From Caryophanales bacterium UBA1424 (GTDB lineage Bacteria; Bacillota_I; Bacilli_A; RFN20; CAG-826), in contig DCUC01000019.1 of the NCBI GenBank assembly GCA_002329705.1, positions 15,867-28,228 of the forward strand: 12,362 nucleotides of DNA, read 5' to 3'. Position 1 is the stretch's first letter, and each line of letters starts with the position of its first letter. The translations under genes and the position numbers were made by a program. Below are positions 6,561 through 12,362 of this stretch, piece by piece. Under the pieces are notes generated by a model. The model was not told the DNA's origin. It saw only the letters and a program-made list of their open reading frames with translations, and ran no database searches.

Positions 6561-7661
6561 TTAATAGATGGGATAAGGAACTTTTTGCAAACGCCGCGAA
6601 GGGATGTCACGGCGACCTTCCTTGGCTTCGGGACGGCCGTCGAGACGGACTAAATCGCCGGTGAAGCCAACGGTTGTGTTGTTGACAAAAGCCGTGCCGA
6701 CGCCATACATGTCGACGGGCACGCCGAGTTTAACCCACTCGGTAATCTTGGTGACGTCAAAACTGCTCGAAACAATTATTTTAACAAAGTTAAAACCTTC
6801 ACTGTCAAGCGCTTTTCTCAGCGCAAAAATCAATTCTTTGCACACTCCGTGAGCATTGAAACCCGACGTATCTTTGCCATCAAAATAGTGGTCGATGAGA
6901 GCTTTTGAAGTATCGACGCGGACGGCCTTCAAATCATTTTTTAGATGGCGGGCCAAGACGAGCGAATCATGGACGACATTGTTGTTGTAATCGATGAGGG
7001 CGGTAACTTTTTCGTGCGGAAAGGTTTTTTGATAGAGGGTGGCGGCTTGAATGATATCGCCGCCGCACACTTGAATGAGGGCATGAGGCATTGTGCCCAT
7101 GCCGCGACCGCCCCACCAGTAGCCCTGGGCGTCGGTGCTGACTTTATCGATGCCGGCGACATAGGTGGCATAGCCGTCGCCGACCTGCGTCAGGTAATCA
7201 TCTTGGCGGTCGGCCATCGAAAAGCACGGCGTTCCGTTTAACTTGGCGACGACGCGGTGAACATTGGTCGCGACGCTGCTGCGCCGGGCGAGAATGCCAT
7301 CGATCATACTTTCGAGAAAACCGAAGTTTTCATATTTGCCAGTAATCTTCAAAACGGGCTCGTTGGCGGCGATGATATCACCGTCGTTCAAGGCTTCGAT
7401 CACCAGGTTTTCTGGTTCGACGGCAAAGGTGTGAACGAGGGCGATGACTTCATCCAGTCCGCACACCATCGCTTCTTCCGTCCTTTGAAAAAACTGCATG
7501 GTGACGATGTGATGGGGATTATGCTCTTTGACGATATCGCGGGCTTTCAGAAAATAATTCGCGGCATAAAATCCGCTTCTAAGGCGCTCATCAAAAGCAA
7601 ATGTCCTGTTGGTCAAACGCGAGATTTTACCCTGTTTTTTTAAAACGATTTCCAGTTCCAT
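6561..7661 (-). CDS. pncB: Nicotinate phosphoribosyltransferase (short form)
   Basis: This enzyme makes nicotinate mononucleotide from nicotinate and PRPP, usually with ATP hydrolysis, in the Preiss-Handler NAD salvage route. The 366 aa product is of the short type rather than the ~480 aa type common in Bacilli. Visible are VTMQFFQRTEE (about 53-63), a GTMPHA segment whose His193 is at the place expected for the phosphorylated histidine, VRVDTS (248-252), and the phosphoribosyl-binding SSSFD (298-302) and DMYGVGTAF (317-325) strands. AGGAG overlaps the end of ytpR and the gap is 3 nt, so it is the last gene of the long upstream operon before the regulator. No terminator follows it. Strict substrate choice, nicotinate rather than nicotinamide, rests on family membership. 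Confidence 0.9.
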   Translation of the reverse strand: MELEIVLKKQGKISRLTNRTFAFDERLRSGFYAANYFLKARDIVKEHNPHHIVTMQFFQRTEEAMVCGLDEVIALVHTFAVEPENLVIEALNDGDIIAANEPVLKITGKYENFGFLESMIDGILARRSSVATNVHRVVAKLNGTPCFSMADRQDDYLTQVGDGYATYVAGIDKVSTDAQGYWWGGRGMGTMPHALIQVCGGDIIQAATLYQKTFPHEKVTALIDYNNNVVHDSLVLARHLKNDLKAVRVDTSKALIDHYFDGKDTSGFNAHGVCKELIFALRKALDSEGFNFVKIIVSSSFDVTKITEWVKLGVPVDMYGVGTAFVNNTTVGFTGDLVRLDGRPEAKEGRRDIPSRRLQKVPYPIY

Positions 7662-7664
7662 AAA

Positions 7665-8267
7665 TCACTCCTTGGCAAAGAAATCTTGACCGATTTCCAT
7701 AAATTCTTCAATAATATACATTTTCTCATCGCCTTTTGGCGATTCAAGATTTAAATCTTTATATGTGCAGATGCGGCCTTCAAAATACATGCCGTCATGA
7801 GTCTCCACCGCCACCGTCTCACCATCAAAAAGAAGCGTGTCGGCAAGGGCGATGACAACCATGGAATACGGCGCAATTTCTTCGTTTTCAGATTTTGTAT
7901 AAATGACGCGCGATCCGATGTCGACTTTAGCGATTTTAAAGGGATGATCTTCGCTTTCAATCAGTTCCAAAATCTGACCGGCGACAAAACCCGACTCGCT
8001 TTGTTCATTCAAGGTCTCGAGACCTTCATTTTTTAAGATATGATTAATGACTTCGAGAAACTCTTTTGCCGGGCTCACAATCATTCCTTGCGCTTTGATG
8101 CGGACAATTTTGGAGATGTTAAAAAGATTGATGCCAATGAGCTCATAATCGGAATAAATTAATGTGACATCGTTTCTTTTATCAAGGTGAGTCGCGCGCT
8201 TTTGATTGTTAAAAACAATCATCAAGACATCACCGAGCGTGTGATAATTATAAAAGAGGCGATACAT
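7665..8267 (-). CDS. ytpR: YtpR-like protein with a degenerate tRNA-binding OB fold
   Basis: YtpR proteins carry an N-terminal region plus a C-terminal EMAP-type tRNA-binding domain related to the one in PheT and MetRS; their cellular role is not settled. The 200 aa product aligns from memory with Bacillus YtpR along its length: FYN...LGDVLMI at the start, GINLFNISKI (about 50-59), FLEVINHILKNEGL (about 69-82), and an OB domain from about 92. That domain is degenerate: the HPNADKL stretch is shortened to HPF, the CGAPN motif reads TKSEN, and the SxGMxCS region reads EGRICT. tRNA binding is therefore doubtful. The start is set by alignment; only 1 nt separates it from the M42 gene stop, and the ribosome-binding site is weak, so translation is probably coupled. 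Confidence 0.82.
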   Translation of the reverse strand: MYRLFYNYHTLGDVLMIVFNNQKRATHLDKRNDVTLIYSDYELIGINLFNISKIVRIKAQGMIVSPAKEFLEVINHILKNEGLETLNEQSESGFVAGQILELIESEDHPFKIAKVDIGSRVIYTKSENEEIAPYSMVVIALADTLLFDGETVAVETHDGMYFEGRICTYKDLNLESPKGDEKMYIIEEFMEIGQDFFAKE

Positions 8268-8268
8268 A

Positions 8269-9357
8269 TCAGCGCCTGCTTCCTTTTAGATTAGCGAGTC
8301 GGGAAGCATCAAAATGGCGAAGGATGTGAAGCAGGGACTTTCTGGCCGCTAAGTAGTCATCGACATCGATGATTGAACTCGGCGAATGAATGCCCCTTGC
8401 GCAGATGCAATGTGTCAGCGTCATAGTTCCGGAATTGGCTTTGTGAATGCTGCCGGCATCGGTGCCGCCCGGAGAATCAAAATACTGGTATTTGACGCCC
8501 GTTTCGCGGCACGCTTGAATTTGCATGTCTAAAAGCTCGGGAAAAGCGATCATCGAGCGGTCGAGATAGCGAATTAATACTCCTTCACCTAAGCGGCCGT
8601 ATTCATCTTTTTTCGCGCCGATATCGCGAGCCGGCGAACAATCTAAGACGACGGCGAAATCAGGATTGATTAATTGGGCGGCCGTCTGCGCTCCGCGCAA
8701 TCCGACTTCTTCTTGAACATTCGCGCCGATATAGAGGTCATAAGGCAAATCTTCGCCGCTTAGCTCATCGAGCAAATCAAGAGACAATGCCACGCCGTAG
8801 CGGTTGTCGAAAGCTTTGGCTAATAACCTTTGGCCGTTATTTAGGATTTTAAAATCGCCGAGGACGACGATTGAATCGCCGATTGATAAACCGGCGGCGA
8901 GGGCTTCTTCTTTGGATGTAAACCCGAAATCAAAGAGTAACTCTTCGATGTATCGGTCTTCGTCTTGATCTTTTTCGCTTTTGAGGTGGGGCGGAATCGA
9001 AGCGATGGCGCCATAGTATTTTTTTCCGCTCTTCGTCTTTAATAAGACGCGATGGGCGGATAACGTTTCTTTGCTGTGCCCGCCGAGAGCTGAAGTTTTA
9101 ATTAAACCGTTATCTTGAATATATAAAAGCATGAAGCCGATTTCATCCATGTGAGCGGAAACCATGACTTTCGGGGCATTTATAATCTTTGATTTTTTAA
9201 GCCCGTAAAGGCTCCCGAGGTTATCGCTGACTAGTTCTAAACCCTTGTCCAAAAATTCTTGCTTAAGAAAATTTCGCACTTCGTTTTCATCACCCGATAC
9301 CGAGATGAACTGTGTCACACTTTCTAAAAGCGATAGTTGACGATTGGTTAGTTTCAT
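8269..9357 (-). CDS. M42 family metallo-aminopeptidase (YtoP/glutamyl aminopeptidase-like)
   Basis: M42 enzymes are cytoplasmic dinuclear zinc or cobalt aminopeptidases, often assembled as large tetrahedral particles, that trim peptides after proteolysis. The 362 aa product shows all expected ligands: His69 and Asp71 in SAHMDEIG, bridging Asp184 in KAFDNRYG, the catalytic Glu216-Glu217 pair in VQEEVGLRGA, Asp239 in VLDCSP, and His324 in RGIHSP. The SPGGTDAGS loop (295-303) is intact. AAGGAG lies 9 nt before the ATG; it follows trmB by 2 nt and precedes ytpR by 1 nt. In Bacillus the related ytoP lies near ytpR and trmB. Some M42 members are annotated as endoglucanases; the context here favours a peptidase. 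Confidence 0.93.
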   Translation of the reverse strand: MKLTNRQLSLLESVTQFISVSGDENEVRNFLKQEFLDKGLELVSDNLGSLYGLKKSKIINAPKVMVSAHMDEIGFMLLYIQDNGLIKTSALGGHSKETLSAHRVLLKTKSGKKYYGAIASIPPHLKSEKDQDEDRYIEELLFDFGFTSKEEALAAGLSIGDSIVVLGDFKILNNGQRLLAKAFDNRYGVALSLDLLDELSGEDLPYDLYIGANVQEEVGLRGAQTAAQLINPDFAVVLDCSPARDIGAKKDEYGRLGEGVLIRYLDRSMIAFPELLDMQIQACRETGVKYQYFDSPGGTDAGSIHKANSGTMTLTHCICARGIHSPSSIIDVDDYLAARKSLLHILRHFDASRLANLKGSRR

Positions 9358-9359
9358 AA

Positions 9360-9980
9360 TTATTTTCTCCTTGCGACGATGCGGTTGATATTTTTGCTGA
9401 GGTTTCTAAACTGCTTTTCATACTCGCTCATCGCGTCGCCTTCCGCCAGCGCGGAATAATTGTCCGTATAGGCGATAAGTTCCAGCGGGCTCTCTTTGAT
9501 AGTAGCTAAAGAGTAGTCATAAAGGGCGTCATTATCGCTTTTAAAAAAGAGATATCCGCCCTTTTTGAGGATGCGAGTATATTCTAGCAACTTTGCGGGA
9601 AAAGTGAGCCGCCTTTTCTCGTGCTTTTTCTTCGGCCACGGATCGGAGAAATTAAGATAGATGGCACCTAATGTCTCGTCGAGAAATAAGGGGAGAATCT
9701 TTGCGACATCATCGACGATAAAGCGAATGTTCTGCAACTTGTTTTCCACCGCTTTTCTGGCCGCCATCGCGGCAACCATCGCCGAAACTTCTATCGCCAA
9801 ATACTTTGTATTGGGGTTATTGGTGGCCAAAGCGACGATAAAATCGCCTTTTCCGCAGCCGATTTCCATCTCAAGAGGACCATCCGCGAAAAAGGAAGGA
9901 TCGTCATCAAGTGATTTAATCACTATTTCTTGATGATCATCGAGGTAGGGTTTTGCCCAAGGTTTGTAGCGGGTCCTCAT
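9360..9980 (-). CDS. trmB: tRNA (guanine-N7-)-methyltransferase TrmB
   Basis: TrmB uses S-adenosylmethionine to make m7G46 in the tRNA variable loop. The 206 aa length is standard. Visible are the SAM-binding EIGCGKGDF (39-47), Glu64 at the end of the next strand (AIEVS), the signature NFSDPWPKKKHEKRRL (110-125), and the C-terminal SEYEKQF (185-191). The start ATG overlaps the TGA of pepV in an ATGA, so the two are translationally coupled. It is followed within 2 nt by the M42 gene. Confidence 0.97.
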   Translation of the reverse strand: MRTRYKPWAKPYLDDHQEIVIKSLDDDPSFFADGPLEMEIGCGKGDFIVALATNNPNTKYLAIEVSAMVAAMAARKAVENKLQNIRFIVDDVAKILPLFLDETLGAIYLNFSDPWPKKKHEKRRLTFPAKLLEYTRILKKGGYLFFKSDNDALYDYSLATIKESPLELIAYTDNYSALAEGDAMSEYEKQFRNLSKNINRIVARRK

Positions 9981-11341
9981 TTAAGATTTCCCAGCATGTG
10001 GACAGCCCGCGCATAAATGGCCATCGAGATGTAAAAATTGTTTAAAATCAGATGCTCATCAGCTTCGTGCATGTGCGGATTGTCATCGGGAAAAGCGGCC
10101 CCGAAAGCCACGGTGCTAGGAGCTTCTTTGGCATACGTTCCGCCGCCCATCGTCAGCGGTTTGCTGCGCTTATCGCCCGTCTCTTCGCGATAGGCGTTTA
10201 GGAGTGTTTTAATCAGCGGCGATTTAAGAGGAAAAAGAAGCGATGGACTCCGCGAGTAGATTTCGCTCGTCAGGCCGCTTGCCTCATCGAAACGGCGCAC
10301 AAAATCAGCATCGTCAACATCTTCTGGATACCGGAAATTGACTTTGAGCTCCAAAGCCTTCCCGTCATAGGCGATGACGCCGAGATTATAGGTGGTCTCG
10401 CCCAAGTCTTTGCTCTTCGCATAACCCTTAAAAGGTTTGCCATCGAAATGGCGAAACTGAGCAAAGATTTTTAAGAGGATATCGTTTTGATAAAAGGTTC
10501 CCAGTGCTTCAATCGCAAAAAGAGCGGCATTGACTCCGGCTTGCGGAGTCGAACCGTGCGCGGACTTGCCATGAAAAGTAATCTTTGATACGCCGTTAAT
10601 GTTTTCGATAGTCGTCTTATTTTTTAAGCCTTTGAGAAAGGTTTCAAACTTCGCATCGCTTTTCATGACGACAAGAGTTGAATCAATCACCGAGTTAACC
10701 GCCTCTCCGCCGTTAATCTTCATGATGCCGGGGAGGACGAGATTGATGCGGCTACGGAAATTGCTGATACCTTTTTCGCCATAGATAACCGGAAAATTGG
10801 CATCGGGCGTAAAACCGTAAGTCGGATGTTCTTTCTTTAAATCCTTAAAATAATATTTTAAGCAGCTGCTGCCGCGCTCCTCGTCTCCGCCGACCACCAG
10901 GCGCACGCGATAGTTATTGATGAGGTTATTGTCTTTTAAGGCTTTGATAGCGTAAAAAGCGGCGATGAGCGGACCTTTATCATCGCTGACGCCACGGCCG
11001 AACACCTTGCCTTTTTCAATTTGGGCGCCGAAGGGTTCGTGCTTCCATCCGCTTCCGACGGGGACGACATCGGCATGGGCAAAAATAGAGATGAGTCTTT
11101 CGCCTTGGCCAAAAGTCATCTCGGTCGCGCGGTTGTCGCAGTAATCGACATCAAAGCCGAACTGGCGGGCCAGACGCCCGACATATTTAAGAGCTTTTTC
11201 AACTCCGGCGCCGTAAGGAGCGGTGCTCGAGGCGCTCTTTTCATCAAAAACGGAGTTGATTTTGATCAGCTCTTGCAAAGCCCGCACGGCATTCGCGCGG
11301 TAAGGGTTGGTAAGTTCAATGAAATCAAGGTCTTGTTTCAT
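9977..11341 (-). CDS. pepV: M20 family dipeptidase PepV
   Basis: PepV is a zinc-dependent cytoplasmic dipeptidase that releases amino acids from dipeptides and some carnosine-like substrates. From this start it is 454 aa, close to the family's 460-470. Visible are His89 in FAHADVVPVGSGW, Asp120 in GRGVSDDKGP, catalytic Glu154 and metal-binding Glu155 in GGDEERGS, Asp180 in FTPDANFP, the lid-domain HGKSAHGSTPQAG, and the C-terminal NPHMHEADEHL. The frame is open further upstream to 11398, but the start at 11341 has AAGGAG at 7-nt spacing and fits the family N-terminus. It overlaps the ECF gene by 17 nt and trmB by 4 nt. Confidence 0.95.
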   Translation of the reverse strand: MKQDLDFIELTNPYRANAVRALQELIKINSVFDEKSASSTAPYGAGVEKALKYVGRLARQFGFDVDYCDNRATEMTFGQGERLISIFAHADVVPVGSGWKHEPFGAQIEKGKVFGRGVSDDKGPLIAAFYAIKALKDNNLINNYRVRLVVGGDEERGSSCLKYYFKDLKKEHPTYGFTPDANFPVIYGEKGISNFRSRINLVLPGIMKINGGEAVNSVIDSTLVVMKSDAKFETFLKGLKNKTTIENINGVSKITFHGKSAHGSTPQAGVNAALFAIEALGTFYQNDILLKIFAQFRHFDGKPFKGYAKSKDLGETTYNLGVIAYDGKALELKVNFRYPEDVDDADFVRRFDEASGLTSEIYSRSPSLLFPLKSPLIKTLLNAYREETGDKRSKPLTMGGGTYAKEAPSTVAFGAAFPDDNPHMHEADEHLILNNFYISMAIYARAVHMLGNLK

Positions 11342-11966
11342 TATTTTGCTCCTTTTTATTAAGCAGAAAGGGATATTTGTGGTAGATAGGGACGGCAATC
11401 GCAGGTGTAATTACGGCAGCGATACCGGCCTCGATAAGCGCCCCAAAAACAATCGCTAGAAGACCGATAAAATTAATCCAATGAAACGACTGAGCATCTT
11501 GAATTTGAAGTATTCTTAACACATCGGCTTTATATACTAACCATATTGATGTAATAACGAGAAAGGTATGAAATAGGGTCATGACCAAAGAAGTCGCAGC
11601 TATAAATAAGCCTTTTTGATATAGGCGAGGCATTTTTCTTAATAGTTCAAGCGAAAAGCCAGCTACTAAACCAAATAAAGCACGAGGAAGAACTGATATT
11701 AAAGGATTAATAAATAGCGGATCAAAAGCACCTCTTGGCTGAGTTGCTGCTTGAATTAACGTTAATAAACCAAAGGCAATTCCGTATATTAATCCTCTCT
11801 TCCAACCAAATAAAGCGGCGCCAATTAAAACAGGAATATGAAGTAAGGTAAAAGAGATTAATGGACTCACAGTAATAAGGCCAATATTAGGCACAAAGGC
11901 CATAATAGCTATAATAGCGATGAACATCGCATCAAAAACGATTGTCCGAATAATTTTATTTCTCAT
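11325..11966 (-). CDS. ECF transporter S component, probably for pantothenate (PanT-like)
   Basis: S components are small membrane proteins that bind a vitamin and work with a shared EcfA-EcfA'-EcfT energising module encoded elsewhere. The 213 aa product has about six hydrophobic segments, a small-residue first helix (FDAMFIAII), HIPVLIGAALFGWKRG (43-58) and a PRALFGLVAGF stretch (94-104) typical of the ECF_trnsprt family. It overlaps coaX by 11 nt and pepV by 17 nt. Adjacency to pantothenate kinase favours pantothenate; because pncB is in the same operon, niacin is an alternative. The start at 11966 has GAGG at 9-nt spacing, and the frame's upstream extension to 12074 is antisense-free but runs through coaX, so it is rejected. 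The gene is clearly more AT-rich than its neighbours: 37% GC at 11641-11940 against 52% in coaX 12061-12240, by hand count. Confidence 0.85.
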   Translation of the reverse strand: MRNKIIRTIVFDAMFIAIIAIMAFVPNIGLITVSPLISFTLLHIPVLIGAALFGWKRGLIYGIAFGLLTLIQAATQPRGAFDPLFINPLISVLPRALFGLVAGFSLELLRKMPRLYQKGLFIAATSLVMTLFHTFLVITSIWLVYKADVLRILQIQDAQSFHWINFIGLLAIVFGALIEAGIAAVITPAIAVPIYHKYPFLLNKKEQNNETRP

Positions 11967-12362
11967 TTTTTCTGGCCTCGTTTCGTTCGTAGATGACGCG
12001 AAGTCCGTCAAGCAAGAGAATTTCATCATAGATGAAGTCGGCCAGCAAATCCTTGACATAAATAGCGTCGCCACCCGTCAGAATATGCTTGGTCGGATAG
12101 CCGAGTTCCTCTTCGAATTTTTTGACAAGGCCATCAATCATGCTCGCCGTTCCATAGATTGCGCCGGCATTCGTCGAGTCTTTCGTGTTCTTGCCGATGA
12201 CCTTCTTCGGTCGCGATAACGAAACGCGAGAAAGCTGTGCGGCGCGGCCGATTAAAGCATCGACGGCGACATAGAGGCCCGGATAAAAAGTCGCGCCGAC
12301 AAAAGCGCCTTTGTGATCGATGGCCAATAGTTTTATCGCCGTACCTAAATCGACGATGATGA
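11956..12362 (-). CDS. coaX: Type III pantothenate kinase CoaX (C-terminal part, runs off the right edge)
   Basis: CoaX phosphorylates pantothenate, the first committed step of CoA synthesis, and is not inhibited by CoA as CoaA is. The 134 visible residues include DLGTA (the conserved ATP/phosphate loop), GATFYPG in place of the usual GGxIxPG, GRAAQLSRV, the strongly conserved KKVIGKNT, YGTASMIDGLV, LTGGDA, and the terminal LLDGLRVIYERN. An internal TTG at 12327 can open a shorter frame, but coding clearly continues to the window edge in the same frame, so that is not the true start. The gene's end overlaps the ECF gene start by 11 nt, suggesting a coupled uptake-and-phosphorylation pair. Confidence 0.96.
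   Translation of the reverse strand, partial: IIVDLGTAIKLLAIDHKGAFVGATFYPGLYVAVDALIGRAAQLSRVSLSRPKKVIGKNTKDSTNAGAIYGTASMIDGLVKKFEEELGYPTKHILTGGDAIYVKDLLADFIYDEILLLDGLRVIYERNEARKNEK

Noticed and set aside
7257..7643. 128-codon open frame on the plus strand within pncB
   Set aside because: It is antisense to a gene with clear NAPRT motifs; no ribosome-binding site or family likeness was seen.
11967..12074. N-terminal extension of the ECF gene frame to 12074
   Set aside because: The added residues are not hydrophobic or family-like and lie inside coaX; the ATG at 11966 has a ribosome-binding site and gives the normal S-component N-terminus.
1..12362. A novel defence system, mobile element, CRISPR array or tRNA cluster
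   Set aside because: I looked for repeats, integrase or transposase motifs and tRNA-like folds on both strands and found none; nearly all sequence is covered by recognisable housekeeping genes.

Overview
The window is a gene-dense stretch of a low-GC Gram-positive (Firmicutes/Bacilli-type) chromosome. The evidence is EzrA, a NifS-type cysteine desulfurase paired with ThiI, YtpR, PepV, type III pantothenate kinase (CoaX) and an ECF-type vitamin transporter, in a gene order that recalls the Bacillus ezrA/rpsD/tyrS/ccpA and ytpR/ytoP/trmB/pepV neighbourhoods. TGA serves as a normal stop for several genes (the desulfurase, pepV, ytpR), so this is not a Mycoplasma-type code 4 genome. The moderate GC content and divergent sequences suggest an uncultured member of the Bacilli near Erysipelotrichia or RF39-like lineages; that placement is inference.

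Layout. Positions 1-3181 (minus strand) hold a three-gene unit ezrA - cysteine desulfurase - thiI (thiI runs off the left edge), driven by a near-consensus promoter just upstream of ezrA. Positions 3182-3551 form the divergent intergenic region between ezrA and rpsD. It holds the ezrA promoter, a cluster of mutually exclusive hairpins, a near-consensus rpsD promoter and a structured rpsD leader of about 160 nt that may mediate S4 autoregulation. rpsD (plus strand) is the only gene on the plus strand and ends at a perfect bidirectional terminator shared with tyrS.

From 12362 down to 4222 everything is on the minus strand, in transcription order: coaX (partial), ECF S component, pepV, trmB, M42 aminopeptidase, ytpR, pncB, then a LacI/GalR (CcpA-like) regulator and tyrS. 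From coaX to pncB the genes overlap or lie within 3 nt of each other, so they are very likely one operon. The only sizeable gap (80 nt) lies before the regulator. It carries a putative promoter whose spacer is occupied by a cre-like palindrome, with an extra half-site 21 bp upstream, so the regulator probably represses its own gene and tyrS.

Functions. The operon mixes cofactor salvage (pantothenate uptake and phosphorylation to CoA; nicotinate to NaMN), peptide breakdown (PepV, M42), tRNA modification and binding (TrmB, YtpR) and tRNA charging (TyrS). The left unit couples cell-division control (EzrA) with sulfur delivery for tRNA 4-thiouridine or thiamine (desulfurase and ThiI). I saw no mobile elements, CRISPR arrays, tRNA or rRNA genes, and no defence system. 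The region is mostly conserved housekeeping; the most interesting parts are regulatory (regulator operator, rpsD leader) plus a compositionally distinct ECF transporter gene and a degenerate YtpR.
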